The notes: generated from the sequence alone by a model not told the origin. 64,000 nucleotides of DNA from Frondihabitans australicus (GCF_003634555.1 NZ_RBKS01000001.1:930001-994000); one strand, 5' to 3'. Positions 34,256 to 46,847 are shown, counted from the stretch's first letter. A program made the numbers and translations.

Positions 34256-34933
34256 ATGCCTACGATCTACGACTGCTCCGTCGACGCCGACCTGCTCACC
34301 GGAATGCGACTCGCCCGCCAGGCGATCTCGCGCGGCGAGCTCGTCGTGCTCCCCACCGACACCGTCTACGGTCTCGCCGCGGACGCCTTCGACGCGGCCG
34401 CGGTGCAGCGCCTCCTCGACGCCAAGGGGCGCACGCGCCAGTCGCCGCCGCCGGTGCTGGTCAAAGGCCCCGAGACGCTCGCCGCGCTGGCGGAGAGCGT
34501 CCCGTCGCTCGTGCAGCCGCTCATCGACGAGTTCTGGCCGGGCGGACTCACGGTGATCCTGCGGGCTCAGCCGTCGCTGATGTGGGATCTCGGCGAGACC
34601 CGCGGCACCGTGGCGCTCCGCCAGCCGAGCAACCACCTCGTGCTCGAGCTGCTGGAGGAGACCGGGCCCCTCGCCGTGTCGAGCGCCAACCTCACCGGCA
34701 AGCCCGCCGCGACGACCGCAGCACAGGCCGCGCAGATGCTGGGGGAGGCGGTCTCCGTCTACCTCGACGGCGGCGAGGCCGGCACCGCGTACGAGCAGCG
34801 CCCCGGGGCGAACTCCGGCTCGACGATCGTCGACGCGACCGGCGCCGACGACGGCGTACTGCGCATCGTGCGACACGGGGTGATCTCCGACGACGACATC
34901 CGCCGAGTGGCGGGAAGCGACGTGGTCGTATGA
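34256..34933 (+). CDS. tsaC: L-threonylcarbamoyladenylate synthase (TsaC/YrdC family)
   Basis: A 225-residue YrdC-domain protein. It makes threonylcarbamoyl-AMP for the t6A37 modification of ANN-decoding tRNAs. The family start LVVLPTDTVYGLAADAF, the substrate site KGRTRQSPPPVLVKG, the WPGGLTVIL motif and PLAVSSANLTGKPAATT are all present. ATG 34256 is chosen because a -10-like TACACT lies just before it; a GTG at 34229 is also in frame. It keeps its usual place between prmC and wecA. Confidence 0.94.
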   Translation: MPTIYDCSVDADLLTGMRLARQAISRGELVVLPTDTVYGLAADAFDAAAVQRLLDAKGRTRQSPPPVLVKGPETLAALAESVPSLVQPLIDEFWPGGLTVILRAQPSLMWDLGETRGTVALRQPSNHLVLELLEETGPLAVSSANLTGKPAATTAAQAAQMLGEAVSVYLDGGEAGTAYEQRPGANSGSTIVDATGADDGVLRIVRHGVISDDDIRRVAGSDVVV

Positions 34934-34961
34934 CCTCCGTCGCACCCCCGAGGTCCGGGCC

Positions 34962-36341
34962 ATGAGGTACTACCTGCTCGCGGCGGCGATCTCGGCCGTC
35001 GTCAGCTTCGCGCTCTCCGTGCTGGCCTGGCGGCTCGGCACGAAGTACCGCCTGGCCCCGAAGATCCGAGAGCGCGACGTCCACACCAACCCGACGCCCC
35101 GGCTCGGCGGCGTCGCCATGTTCGCCGGCGTCGTGGTGGCGCTGCTGTCGGCCTGGCTCGTCTTCCCGCTGATCGCGCACGTCGACTACTTCCGGCTCGT
35201 CTTCGAGTCGCCCGGCCACGTGATCGCGATCCTCGCGGCGGCCGCCATCATCGTCGTGATCGGGGTCATCGACGACCTCTTCGACCTCGACTGGATGACC
35301 AAGCTCGCGGGCCAGATCATCGCCGCGGGCCTCCTCGCCTGGCAGGGCGTGCAGCTGGTGTCGCTTCCGATCGGCGGGCTCACCATCGGGTCGAGCTACA
35401 TGTCGCTGATCCTGACGGTCCTCGCCGTCGTCCTCGTCATGAACGCGGTGAACTTCATCGACGGGCTCGACGGCCTGGTCGCCGGCGTGACGATCATCGC
35501 CAACGGCGTGTTCTTCATCTACAGCTTCGTGCTCGCCTCCACCAGCGAGTACGGCTACTTCAACCTCGCCGCCCTCATCACCGCGGTGCTCATCGGCGCC
35601 TGCCTCGGCTTCCTGCCGCTCAACTGGCACCCGGCCAGGCTCTTCATGGGCGACGCCGGCGCGCTGCTCACCGGCCTCCTCATGGCGACGAGCGCCATCT
35701 CGGTCACCGGCAACATCGACCCGGCGTCGACGGATCGATCGACGCTGCTGCCGGCATTCCTGCCGATCCTGCTGCCCTTCGCCATCCTCATCGTGCCGCT
35801 GCTCGACTTCGGCCTGGCGGTCCTGCGCCGGGTGAGCGCGGGCAAGTCGCCGTTCAGCGCCGACCGCAAGCACCTGCACCACCGGCTGCTCGACATGGGG
35901 CACTCGCACTTCCACGCCGTCCTGATCTTCTACGCGTGGACCGCCGTCGTCGCCGTGAGCTGCCTGCTCTTCGTCTTCGTGCCGGCCCACGTCGTCGTGC
36001 TCTTCTTCGCCGTCGGTTTCGTGGTCTGCGCAGCTCTCACGCTCGCCCCGCTGAGCCGGCGCAAGCGCGTCGAGGCGGCGGTGCAGAGCGCCCGCAGCGG
36101 CACGACGGCCCCGATCACCGCGGGGCTGACCGAGCCCCAGCGCTTCGACGCCCTCGACGAACGCGGGCAGCGAGCGGCGCTCGCCCCAAAGCCCAGCCTC
36201 GACGAGGAGCGCACGGTCGTCACCGCGCTCCGGAACCCCACCGGCCCGGCGCCGCGCGTGCCGTCGACCCCGGCGAGCCACGCGCCCGCCACGCCTCCCA
36301 GCCGTTCGTCCGGCAACGACTCCGAGAGATCCTCCGCATGA
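34962..36341 (+). CDS. wecA: Undecaprenyl/decaprenyl-phosphate GlcNAc-1-phosphate transferase (WecA/Rfe family)
   Basis: A 459-residue polytopic membrane enzyme of the MraY/WecA family with about eleven spans. Key sites are RERDVHTNPTPRLGGVAMF, VIGVIDDLFDLDWMTKL (Asp pair), NAVNFIDGLDGLVAGV, RLFMGDAGALLTGL and DRKHLHHRLLDMGHSH. It starts linkage-unit or glycan assembly on polyprenyl phosphate, as Rv1302 does in mycobacteria, and is in the same genomic place next to the ATP synthase operon. A Pro/Ser-rich cytoplasmic tail of about 75 residues ends the protein. The stop overlaps the next start (ATGA). Confidence 0.93.
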   Translation: MRYYLLAAAISAVVSFALSVLAWRLGTKYRLAPKIRERDVHTNPTPRLGGVAMFAGVVVALLSAWLVFPLIAHVDYFRLVFESPGHVIAILAAAAIIVVIGVIDDLFDLDWMTKLAGQIIAAGLLAWQGVQLVSLPIGGLTIGSSYMSLILTVLAVVLVMNAVNFIDGLDGLVAGVTIIANGVFFIYSFVLASTSEYGYFNLAALITAVLIGACLGFLPLNWHPARLFMGDAGALLTGLLMATSAISVTGNIDPASTDRSTLLPAFLPILLPFAILIVPLLDFGLAVLRRVSAGKSPFSADRKHLHHRLLDMGHSHFHAVLIFYAWTAVVAVSCLLFVFVPAHVVVLFFAVGFVVCAALTLAPLSRRKRVEAAVQSARSGTTAPITAGLTEPQRFDALDERGQRAALAPKPSLDEERTVVTALRNPTGPAPRVPSTPASHAPATPPSRSSGNDSERSSA

Positions 36342-36841
36342 CTCCCCAGACCCCGCCCGCGGGGCCGCTCCGGCCCGCCACGATGAACCCCGCGAACAAC
36401 CGCATTTACCTCAGGATCCTGACCCTCGGCTCGCTCCTGGCGCTCGGCATCGCGGTCGTCGGCTGCATCGTCGGGGGAGTGACCGTCGGTGTGACAGGCG
36501 TCGTCGGGGCCCTGATCGGGACCGCCCTGGCCCTCGTCTTCACGGGTCTGACTGCGGTGAGCATCCTCCTCGGCCTCAAGGCCTCGGGCGGCACGCTCAT
36601 CAGCGGAGCGTTCTTCGGGATCGTCCTCGGCGGGTGGCTGCTGAAGTTCATCCTCTTCCTTGTGATCGTGATCCTGTTGAAAGACGCGGCCTTCGTGAAT
36701 ACGCTGGTGATGTTCCTGAGCATCGTGGTCGGTGTCGTGGGCAGCCTGGTGGTCGACGTCGTGGTCGTCACCCGATCGCGCATGCCCTACGTCAGCGACA
36801 TCGCACTTCCGGGTGACTCGACGTCGAGCGAAGACGCCTGA
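36338..36841 (+). CDS. AtpI-like small membrane protein
   Basis: A 167-residue protein with four hydrophobic spans (about 29-50, 52-77, 85-110, 118-145), in the place of AtpI/Rv1303 directly before atpB. Such proteins are thought to help assemble the c-ring or bring Mg2+ to the ATP synthase, though their need varies. The ATG overlaps the wecA stop. The sequence is poorly conserved and the call rests on size, topology and place. Confidence 0.78.
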   Translation: MTPQTPPAGPLRPATMNPANNRIYLRILTLGSLLALGIAVVGCIVGGVTVGVTGVVGALIGTALALVFTGLTAVSILLGLKASGGTLISGAFFGIVLGGWLLKFILFLVIVILLKDAAFVNTLVMFLSIVVGVVGSLVVDVVVVTRSRMPYVSDIALPGDSTSSEDA

Positions 36842-37039
36842 AATCCCGCGAAAAACCTGCCATCCGGCCCGTCATTGGTGCAATCGCGCGTCATTCTGTT
36901 GATAGGCTGTACGTGTTCGTGTCCCCGGCCTGTGAACTGCCGAAGGGTCGCTTCCCCATAGATCATCGCCGCGTCGCGCGGCAGCGTGTGGGGGCTGTTC
37001 GACAACAGCTGTTGGCTGTTGACCAGGAGCCCGTGCCCG
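36842..37039 (+). promoter_or_regulatory. Leader/promoter region of the ATP synthase operon
   Basis: The 198-base gap contains a TAGGCT hexamer (36903-36908) as a possible -10 with no clear -35. CAACAGCTGTTG is a perfect 12-base palindrome at 37003-37014. A competing stem GCTGTT-CGAC-AACAGC overlaps it. An AGGAG at 37025-37029 serves the atpB start. Confidence 0.45.
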
Positions 37040-38183
<1,144 letters not shown>

Positions 38184-38189
38184 GGCTGA

Positions 38190-38756
<567 letters not shown>

Positions 38757-38758
38757 CC

Positions 38759-39553
38759 ATGGGCTCCATGACCAGAGAGGCCACCGCCGCAGCGCGCGGC
38801 GTGCTCGCCGACCTCGGTGGCGCGGTCGACCTGGCCACCGGCGAGCAGCTGCTCGACGCGGGCCGAGTCATCGGCTCGAACTCGAAGCTGCTCGGATTCC
38901 TGGCCGACCCGGCCGAGGACGCCGCCAACAAGAAGGCTTTCATCGACCGGCTCTTCGCCGGATTCGGCGAGCCCACCCGTGCGCTTCTCACCGTCATCGC
39001 CGGCAGCCGCTGGTCTTCGCACACCGACCTCCTGGCCGGCGTGGAGGAGATCGGCATCCGTGCCATCGCGCGCAGTTCGTCGAAGGACGTCTCGATCGAG
39101 GGCGAGCTCTTCGCCTTCGGTGAGATCGTGGCGTCCGACGCATCCCTCGAGCTGGCGGTCGGCACCAAGCTGAGCGACGGTCCGGCGAAGGCCGCCCTCG
39201 TCGAGAAGCTCCTCGGCGGCAAGGCATCCGCGGGTACGGTCGCGATTGTGTCGCAGCTGGTGCAACAGCCCCGCGGGCGGCGTATCGGCGAGCTCCTGCG
39301 CAACGCATCGGCCATCGTGGCCGACGAGGCGGGCGAGCTCGTCGCGGTCGTCACCAGTGCCGCACCGATCGGCGCCGAGCAGGTCGCGCGGCTCGAGCGC
39401 GGGCTCGCGAAGCAGTTCGGCCGCAGCCTCACGGTGAACATCGTGATCGACCCCTCGATCCTCGGAGGTCTCCGAGTCCGGGTCGGTGACGAGGTCATCG
39501 ACGGTAGCGTGTCGACCAGGCTCGCCGACCTCCGCCTCCAGCTCGCCGGCTGA
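38759..39553 (+). CDS. atpH: ATP synthase F1 subunit delta
   Basis: A 264-residue peripheral-stalk subunit. The N-terminal helical domain is followed by the family segment QQPRGRRIGELLRNASAIVA and the C-terminal VNIVIDPSILGGLRVRVGDE. It is longer than the roughly 180 residues of E. coli delta, as in other actinobacteria. ATG 38759 is two bases after the atpF stop; an ATG at 38768 is an alternative. Confidence 0.95.
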   Translation: MGSMTREATAAARGVLADLGGAVDLATGEQLLDAGRVIGSNSKLLGFLADPAEDAANKKAFIDRLFAGFGEPTRALLTVIAGSRWSSHTDLLAGVEEIGIRAIARSSSKDVSIEGELFAFGEIVASDASLELAVGTKLSDGPAKAALVEKLLGGKASAGTVAIVSQLVQQPRGRRIGELLRNASAIVADEAGELVAVVTSAAPIGAEQVARLERGLAKQFGRSLTVNIVIDPSILGGLRVRVGDEVIDGSVSTRLADLRLQLAG

Positions 39554-39634
39554 CACCGGCATCAGTCATCGGGGCACTGTTCCGCCAGGCACTGCCGCCC
39601 TCCACGCACTACCCAGTTACGACAAGGAATCACG

Positions 39635-41269
39635 ATGTCAGACATCAAGATCAGTCCTGACGAGATTCGCGACGCCCTCAAAGACTTCGTCTCGGCGTAC
39701 GAGCCCTCGCAGACCTCGACCGAAGAGGTCGGCCACGTCATCGACGCCGCGGACGGCATCGCCCACGTCGAGGGTCTCCCCGGCGTGATGGCGAACGAGC
39801 TCATCCGCTTCTCGAACGGCGTCCTCGGCCTCGCGCAGAACCTCGACGAGGACGAGATCGGCGTCATCGTGCTGGGTGAGTTCTCCGGCATCGACGAGGG
39901 CATGGAGGTGACCCGCACGGGCGAGGTCCTGTCCGTGCCGGTCGGCGACGCCTACCTCGGCCGCGTGGTCGACCCGCTGGGCAACCCGATCGACGGCCTC
40001 GGCGAGATCGCCTCCGAGACGCGTCGTGCGCTGGAGCTCCAGGCTCCCGGCGTCATGCAGCGCAAGTCGGTGCACGAGCCGATGCAGACCGGCATCAAGG
40101 CGATCGACGCCATGATCCCCGTCGGCCGCGGCCAGCGCCAGCTGATCATCGGCGACCGCCAGACCGGCAAGACGGCCATCGCGATCGACACGATCATCAA
40201 CCAGAAGGCCAACTGGGAGTCGGGCGACGAGAACAAGCAGGTCCGCTGCATCTACGTCGCCATCGGCCAGAAGGGCTCGACCATCGCCTCGGTGAAGGGC
40301 GCCCTCGAAGACGCCGGCGCGATGGAGTACACCACCATCGTCGCCTCGCCCGCCTCCGACCCGGCCGGCTTCAAGTACCTCGCGCCCTACACCGGCTCGG
40401 CCATCGGCCAGCACTGGATGTACGGCGGCAAGCACGTCCTCATCATCTTCGACGACCTGTCGAAGCAGGCCGAGGCCTACCGTGCCGTGTCGCTGCTCCT
40501 GCGTCGTCCGCCGGGACGCGAGGCGTACCCGGGTGACGTCTTCTACCTGCACTCGCGTCTGCTCGAGCGCTGCGCGAAGCTGTCGGACGAGCTGGGGGCC
40601 GGCTCGATGACCGGTCTTCCCATCATCGAGACCAAGGCCAACGACGTCTCGGCGTACATCCCGACCAACGTGATCTCGATCACCGACGGCCAGATCTTCC
40701 TCCAGTCCGACCTGTTCAACGCGAACCAGCGTCCTGCCGTCGACGTAGGCATCTCGGTGTCGCGCGTGGGTGGCGACGCCCAGGTCAAGTCGATCAAGAA
40801 GGTCTCCGGCACGCTCAAGCTCGAGCTGGCCCAGTACCGCTCGCTCGAGGCGTTCGCGATGTTCGCGTCCGACCTCGACGCCGCGTCGCGCCGTCAGCTC
40901 GCCCGTGGCTCGCGCCTGACCGAGCTCCTCAAGCAGCCGCAGTACTCGCCGTTCCCCGTCGAGAAGCAGGTCGTCTCGATCTGGGCCGGCACGAACGGCA
41001 AGCTCGACGAGGTGCCGGTCCCCGACATCCTTCGCTTCGAGGCCGAGTTCCACGACTACCTCGAGCGCACCGGCGACGTCCTCACGAAGCTCCGCGACAC
41101 CAACGTGCTCTCCGACGACATCGTCGAAGAGCTCGAGAAGAGCGTCGACGGCTTCAAGAAGGAGTTCCAGACCGGCGAGGGCAAGCCCCTGGCCTCGGTC
41201 GGGACCGAGCAGTTCGAGGCGACCGCCCGCGAGGACGTCAACCAGGAGAAGATCGTCAAGTCGCGCTGA
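39635..41269 (+). CDS. atpA: ATP synthase F1 subunit alpha
   Basis: A 544-residue non-catalytic nucleotide-binding subunit. Walker [20 protein letters not shown] and the family signature region [17 protein letters not shown] are present. The C-terminus is extended by about 30 residues after the helical domain ([20 protein letters not shown]), a feature known in actinobacterial alpha subunits and linked in mycobacteria to suppression of ATP hydrolysis. ATG with an AAGGA site. Confidence 0.98.
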   Translation: MSDIKISPDEIRDALKDFVSAYEPSQTSTEEVGHVIDAADGIAHVEGLPGVMANELIRFSNGVLGLAQNLDEDEIGVIVLGEFSGIDEGMEVTRTGEVLSVPVGDAYLGRVVDPLGNPIDGLGEIASETRRALELQAPGVMQRKSVHEPMQTGIKAIDAMIPVGRGQRQLIIGDRQTGKTAIAIDTIINQKANWESGDENKQVRCIYVAIGQKGSTIASVKGALEDAGAMEYTTIVASPASDPAGFKYLAPYTGSAIGQHWMYGGKHVLIIFDDLSKQAEAYRAVSLLLRRPPGREAYPGDVFYLHSRLLERCAKLSDELGAGSMTGLPIIETKANDVSAYIPTNVISITDGQIFLQSDLFNANQRPAVDVGISVSRVGGDAQVKSIKKVSGTLKLELAQYRSLEAFAMFASDLDAASRRQLARGSRLTELLKQPQYSPFPVEKQVVSIWAGTNGKLDEVPVPDILRFEAEFHDYLERTGDVLTKLRDTNVLSDDIVEELEKSVDGFKKEFQTGEGKPLASVGTEQFEATAREDVNQEKIVKSR

Positions 41270-41323
41270 GCTCCGGCTCACCCCGCTTGACGACCTGACC
41301 CTCACCGACACAACAGGAGACAC

Positions 41324-42229
41324 ATGGGAGCGCAACTTCGGGTCTACCGACAGCGCATTCGCTCTGCCCAGACGACCAAGAAGGTCACCCGGGCGATGGA
41401 GCTCATCTCGGCCTCGCGCATTCAGAAGGCGCAGGCCCGGATGGCCGCGTCGGGCCCGTACTCGCGTGCAGTGACGCGTGCCGTGTCGGCCGTGGCGACG
41501 TTCTCGAACGTCGACCACGTGCTGACCACCGAGCCCGAGACCATCGACCGCGCGGCGATCGTCCTCTTCACGTCCGACCGAGGCCTGAACGGCGCCTTCT
41601 CGTCGAACGTGCTGAAGGCGGGCGAAGAGCTGGCGACCCTGCTGCGCAGCGAGGGCAAGGACGTCGTGTTCTACCTCGTCGGCCGCAAGGCGCAGAGCTA
41701 CTTCTCGTTCCGCAACCGCGAGTCGGAGCAGATCTGGACGGGCAACACCGACCAGCCCGAGTTCGCCACCGCGAAGGAGATCGGCGACGCGGTCGTGTCG
41801 AAGTTCCTCACGGACTCGAACGAGGGCGGCGTCGACGAGATCCACGTCGTCTACAACCGGTTTGTCAGCATGGTCACGCAGACGCCCGAGGTCGTCCGCC
41901 TGCTTCCCCTCGAGGTCGTCGAAGGCATCGACGAGCCGGAGGAGAACGCGATCCTGCCGCTCTACGAGTTCGAGCCGGAGGCGGAGGACGTCCTTGACGC
42001 CCTTCTTCCCGTCTACATCGAGAGCCGCCTGTTCAACGCCATGCTGCAGTCGGCCGCCTCCGAGCACGCCGCACGCCAGAAGGCGATGAAGTCCGCGAGC
42101 GACAATGCCGACACGCTGATCCGCGACTTCACCCGGCTCGCCAACAACGCGCGTCAGACCGAGATCACGCAGCAGATTTCCGAGATCGTGGGCGGCGCCG
42201 ACGCCCTCAGCTCGGCCAAGAAGAAGTAA
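41324..42229 (+). CDS. atpG: ATP synthase F1 subunit gamma
   Basis: A 301-residue rotor shaft subunit. It starts [20 protein letters not shown], the long N-terminal helix, has the [13 protein letters not shown]-type Rossmann part ([18 protein letters not shown]) and ends with the helix [23 protein letters not shown] after an ACAGGAGA site. Confidence 0.97.
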   Translation: MGAQLRVYRQRIRSAQTTKKVTRAMELISASRIQKAQARMAASGPYSRAVTRAVSAVATFSNVDHVLTTEPETIDRAAIVLFTSDRGLNGAFSSNVLKAGEELATLLRSEGKDVVFYLVGRKAQSYFSFRNRESEQIWTGNTDQPEFATAKEIGDAVVSKFLTDSNEGGVDEIHVVYNRFVSMVTQTPEVVRLLPLEVVEGIDEPEENAILPLYEFEPEAEDVLDALLPVYIESRLFNAMLQSAASEHAARQKAMKSASDNADTLIRDFTRLANNARQTEITQQISEIVGGADALSSAKKK

Positions 42230-43708
<1,479 letters not shown>

Positions 43709-43710
43709 TC

Positions 43711-43968
43711 ATGCCGCTGACCGTGAACCTCGTCTCGGCCGACCAGCAGGTCTGGTCGGGCGAGGCGGCGCAGGTCACCGCCCGCACCACCGAGGGCGAG
43801 ATCGGAATCCTGCCCGGGCACCAGCCCGTGCTGGCGATCCTCGCCTCCGGCCAGGTGCGCGTGCGCGAGACCGGTGGAGGCATCGTCGACGCGACCGCGG
43901 AGGACGGCTTCCTCTCGGTCGAGAACGACACCGTCACCATCGTGGCCCGCAACGCGGCCCTCGCCTGA
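43711..43968 (+). CDS. atpC: ATP synthase F1 subunit epsilon, short form
   Basis: Only 85 residues, from ATG 43711, two bases after atpD. It contains the N-terminal beta-sandwich (LTVNLVSADQQVWSGEAAQV, EIGILPGHQPVLAIL) but ends at IVARNAALA, so the usual two C-terminal helices (total about 120-140 residues in many bacteria) are absent. These helices can block ATP hydrolysis, so this enzyme must be regulated differently. The stop is clear and a strong terminator follows, so this is not a frameshift near the window edge. Confidence 0.95.
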   Translation: MPLTVNLVSADQQVWSGEAAQVTARTTEGEIGILPGHQPVLAILASGQVRVRETGGGIVDATAEDGFLSVENDTVTIVARNAALA

Positions 43969-43983
43969 TTCTCTCTTCTTCTC

Positions 43984-44034
43984 ACTGAGCCGCTCGGCTC
44001 CGGGGCTTCTGCCACCGGAGCCGAGCGGCTCAGT
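43984..44034 (+). terminator. Terminator of the ATP synthase operon
   Basis: Arms 43984-44003 and 44015-44034 form a perfect 20-bp stem with an 11-base loop, followed by TCGTTCC, a weak T tract. It lies 15 bases after atpC and is one of the strongest hairpins in the window. Confidence 0.92.
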
Positions 44035-44052
44035 TCGTTCCCCGGGGTCACC

Positions 44053-44817
44053 GTGCTGTTTCTTCTCCCACCGTCCGAGACCAAGCGCGAGGGCGGATCG
44101 TGCGCGCCGCTCGACTTCTCGGCGCTGTCGTTCCCGTCGTTGGAGCGCCAGCGGCGATCGCTCGCGACCGCCGTCGTCCGACTCGCCCGCGACGCCGACG
44201 CGTCGATGCACGCGCTCAAGATCGGCGAGCGGCTGAGGTTCGAGGTCGACCGCAACCGGGCGCTGAAGACGTCGCCGACGCTCCCTGCGCTCCAGAGGTA
44301 CACGGGCGTCGCCTTCGACCCCATCGGGGCGGACGATATGACGCAGGAGCAGACGGCGTGGGCGGGCGAGCACCTCGCCATCCACTCAGCCCTCTTCGGC
44401 GTCGTGGGGGCCCTCGACCCCATCCCCGCGTATCGGCTCTCGCACGACTCCCGGCTTCCGTCACTCGTCGAGAAGGGCGTCAGCCTCCGTTCCGTGTGGG
44501 CGCGGCCCGTCGCTCGCGCGCTGGCGTCGAGAGGTCGTCCGATCGTCGATCTCCGGAGCGAGTCGTACACCGAGCTCGGCCCCGCCCCCGAAGGATCCGC
44601 GTATGTCCGCGTGGTCTCCGACGACGGCGGACGACGCCGTGCCCTCAACCACTTCAACAAGAAGACGAAGGGCACGCTCGTCCGCATGCTCCTCCGATCG
44701 CGACCGGAGGTGGACTCCGTTCGAGACTTCGTCGACTGGGCTGGGGGCGAGGGCATCGTCGTCGAGCAGGCCGGGGACGAGCTGGTCGTGGTGTCGGAGA
44801 GCGTTCTCGACGAGTGA
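44053..44817 (+). CDS. yaaA: YaaA/DUF328-family peroxide-stress protein
   Basis: A 254-residue protein. The N-terminus LFLLPPSETKREGG is the family signature, with PALQRYTGVAFDPIGADDM in the middle and the conserved ALNHFNKKTKGTLVRML near the end. E. coli YaaA lowers intracellular free iron under peroxide stress and binds DNA. GTG start at 44053, just after the atp terminator; convergent with ogt, 15 bases apart. Confidence 0.9.
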   Translation: MLFLLPPSETKREGGSCAPLDFSALSFPSLERQRRSLATAVVRLARDADASMHALKIGERLRFEVDRNRALKTSPTLPALQRYTGVAFDPIGADDMTQEQTAWAGEHLAIHSALFGVVGALDPIPAYRLSHDSRLPSLVEKGVSLRSVWARPVARALASRGRPIVDLRSESYTELGPAPEGSAYVRVVSDDGGRRRALNHFNKKTKGTLVRMLLRSRPEVDSVRDFVDWAGGEGIVVEQAGDELVVVSESVLDE

Positions 44818-44832
44818 CCACGCGGGGATCGC

Positions 44833-45357
44833 TCAGCCGACGAAGTCGATGCCCTCGTGCTCGAGGAGCCACCTCTTCGTCGGCACACCCCGGCCGGGTG
44901 TGTAGCCGGTGAGCCGGGCTCCGGCGCCCAGAACGCGGTGGCAGGGGACCAGGAGCGCGACGGGATTCGCCCTGATCGCCCCGCCCACCGCTCGGGCGCC
45001 CAGGGGTCTGCCTGTTCTCTCGGCGAGTTCGCCGTAACTCGTGGCTGTTCCCCATGGGACGTCGGTGAGGGCGTTCCAGACCTCCTCCTGGAAGTCGGTG
45101 CCGTAGCTGTCGAGCGGAAGGGTGAAGCCGAAGCGGCGCCGGGCGAAGTAGTCGTCGAGCTGGCGGCGGGCCTCGTCGAGGAGCGGTGTCGGCTGCCACG
45201 ACAGCTCGTCGGCGCAGGGCGGGAGGGCCGGGTTCTCGTCGGCCTCGATGTCGAGACGCGAGATCGCGGGCCCTCGGGCGTGGATGGTGAGGACGCCGAT
45301 GGGCGAGTCGTGTCGGGCGACGCTGACGGCGGTACGGGGATGGGTGGCTGTGGTCAT
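44833..45357 (-). CDS. ogt: Methylated-DNA--protein-cysteine methyltransferase (Ogt type)
   Basis: A 174-residue suicide repair protein that removes alkyl groups from O6-alkylguanine. The DNA-binding helix-turn-helix region (TSYGELAERTGRPLGARAVG) and the active-site VPCHRVLG with the acceptor Cys are present; the end WLLEHEGIDF is typical. ATG 45357 is preferred; the frame extends to 45504, but the added part is Pro-rich and unlike the family. Confidence 0.93.
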   Translation of the reverse strand: MTTATHPRTAVSVARHDSPIGVLTIHARGPAISRLDIEADENPALPPCADELSWQPTPLLDEARRQLDDYFARRRFGFTLPLDSYGTDFQEEVWNALTDVPWGTATSYGELAERTGRPLGARAVGGAIRANPVALLVPCHRVLGAGARLTGYTPGRGVPTKRWLLEHEGIDFVG

Positions 45358-45545
45358 GGCGTCACGGTAGGGGTCAGGCGTCCTCGGCGGGTCGGCCGGC
45401 GGCCCACTCTGTGGACAGCTGCTCGGCCGCACCGGATGTGGGGGACCGGTGCTGGGCGTGACGGGGACGCGCTGGGTCGGCGCGAGTTGGTACGGTGTGA
45501 GCACCGTGAGCCGCTCGGCTCGCTCTGTCTGTGCCGGGAGGGTCC

Positions 45546-45935
45546 ATGACGACCTCGTCGCCCGCGCGATTCCACAGCGTCAGGATCGGCGCAGCGACGT
45601 TCGCGCTCGACGCCCCGCTGATCGTCGGTCGGCGCCCCTCGCCGCCGCGGATCGTGCGGGGTGCGGTGCCGCGACTCGCGGCCGTGCCCTCCGCTCGCGG
45701 CGAGGTCTCCGCGACGCACGTCGACATCCGGCAGGAGGGGACGGCGGTGGTGGTGACGGACATGCGGTCGACGAACGGCACCCGCGTCGTCATTCCGGGC
45801 CGACTTCCCGTGGCTTTACGGCAGGGCGAGTCGATCGTGGTGCTCGCGGGCACGATAGTAGACATAGGTGACGGGAACCATCTCGAGATCCTGCCCCTGA
45901 ACCGCCTCGTCCCCCAGGAAGAATCAGCCCTGTGA
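45546..45935 (+). CDS. Small FHA-domain protein
   Basis: A 129-residue protein that is essentially one FHA phosphothreonine-binding domain: APLIVGRRPSPPRI (the Gly-Arg of the loop), SATHVDIRQEG (Ser-x-x-His) and STNGTRVV (Asn-Gly-Thr). The ATG at 45546 sits after GGGAGGG. The gene overlaps the PP2C start by four bases (GTGA) and heads the kinase/surface-protein cluster, so it probably reads phosphorylation by the membrane kinase. A palindrome (GAGCCG-CT-CGGCTC, 45508-45521) lies before it. Confidence 0.88.
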   Translation: MTTSSPARFHSVRIGAATFALDAPLIVGRRPSPPRIVRGAVPRLAAVPSARGEVSATHVDIRQEGTAVVVTDMRSTNGTRVVIPGRLPVALRQGESIVVLAGTIVDIGDGNHLEILPLNRLVPQEESAL

Positions 45936-46762
45936 CCCAGATCGGCCGCCCCACGACCGCACACACCATCCGCCTCGGCGACGCGTCGAGCGTCGTCCTC
46001 GACTGGGCGGGCGCCACCGACGTGGGGCTCCGACGCGCTCACAACGAGGACAGCTTCGTCGCGCGCTCACCGCTCTTCGTCGTCGCCGACGGCATGGGCG
46101 GTCACAGCGCCGGCGACGTGGCCTCCGACGCCGTGGTCCGGCGGCTCGACGAATCGGCCACCGGCGATTTCTTCGACACCGAGTCGCTCGAGGAGGCTCT
46201 GCGGCTCGCCACGGACGACATCGAGGTGGCCGCCGTCGGCACCGAACTGGGCGTCGGCACCACCGTCACCGGCGCGATCCTCACGCGCGAGGGCGACTCC
46301 GCGTACTTCACGATCTTCAACGTCGGCGACTCGCGCGTCTACATGCTCGACTCCGGCCTGCTGAGCCAGGTCACCGTCGACCACTCGGTCGTCCAGGAGA
46401 TGGTCGCGGCCGGCATGCTCCACCCCGACGACGCCGAGAACCACCCGGACAGCAATGTCATCACCAAGGCGATCGGGTTCGGCGCCGAGCCGAGCCCGGA
46501 CTACTGGCGGGTTCCTGCGCGAGCCGGGCTGCGGCTCCTGATCTGCTCGGACGGTCTGACGAAAGAGCTGCCGACGGCAGCGATCGCCGCGGGCCTCGCC
46601 GAGCACGCGGACACCGAGGAGGCCGCCACGGCTCTGGTCGCGGCGGCGGTCGCGGCGGGCGGTCGGGACAACGTCACCGCGGTCGTCGTGGACGTGCGCA
46701 AGGTGGTCGAGAAGGCCGACCTGGAGGCCACTCTGCCGACCGATCGGCTGCCCCGACCCTGA
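45932..46762 (+). CDS. PP2C-family Ser/Thr protein phosphatase
   Basis: A 276-residue PPM phosphatase. Metal-site motifs are intact: RRAHNEDSF, FVVADGMGGHSAGD, NVGDSRVY, LLICSDGLTKEL and GGRDNVTAVVV. It is soluble and should reverse the action of the kinase encoded next. GTG 45932 overlaps the FHA gene. It is a PstP-like single domain without the membrane segment found in mycobacterial PstP. Confidence 0.94.
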   Translation: MTQIGRPTTAHTIRLGDASSVVLDWAGATDVGLRRAHNEDSFVARSPLFVVADGMGGHSAGDVASDAVVRRLDESATGDFFDTESLEEALRLATDDIEVAAVGTELGVGTTVTGAILTREGDSAYFTIFNVGDSRVYMLDSGLLSQVTVDHSVVQEMVAAGMLHPDDAENHPDSNVITKAIGFGAEPSPDYWRVPARAGLRLLICSDGLTKELPTAAIAAGLAEHADTEEAATALVAAAVAAGGRDNVTAVVVDVRKVVEKADLEATLPTDRLPRP

Positions 46763-46767
46763 CCCAC

Positions 46768-46785
46768 GCCCCCCGAAGTGGGGGC
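46768..46785 (+). terminator. Small hairpin after PP2C gene
   Basis: GCCCCC and GGGGGC form a 6-bp stem with loop CGAAGT six bases after the phosphatase stop. It may only attenuate transcription into the kinase gene. Confidence 0.5.
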
Positions 46786-46792
46786 CAGGCAG

Positions 46793-46801
46793 TTGTCCAC
46801 A
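46793..46801. promoter_or_regulatory. DnaA-box-like nonamer
   Basis: TTGTCCACA matches the DnaA-box consensus of high-GC actinobacteria exactly. It stands between the PP2C and kinase genes, 41 bases before the kinase -10 element. A single box may bind DnaA or occur by chance. Confidence 0.45.
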
Positions 46802-46841
46802 GATGCCCCCCAGGCCCCCCGGTGGGGCGGGGGTGTCCGCA

Positions 46842-46847
46842 TACAAT
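46842..46847 (+). promoter_or_regulatory. -10 element upstream of the kinase gene
   Basis: TACAAT, one of the best -10 hexamers in the window, stands 66 bases before the kinase ATG. Its -35 region is GC-rich and weak. It suggests that the kinase-to-FHA part of the cluster can be transcribed separately. Confidence 0.6.

Noticed and set aside
45358-45504. Longer start for ogt at 45504
   Set aside because: The extra 49 residues are Pro-rich and outside the family length; ATG 45357 is better.
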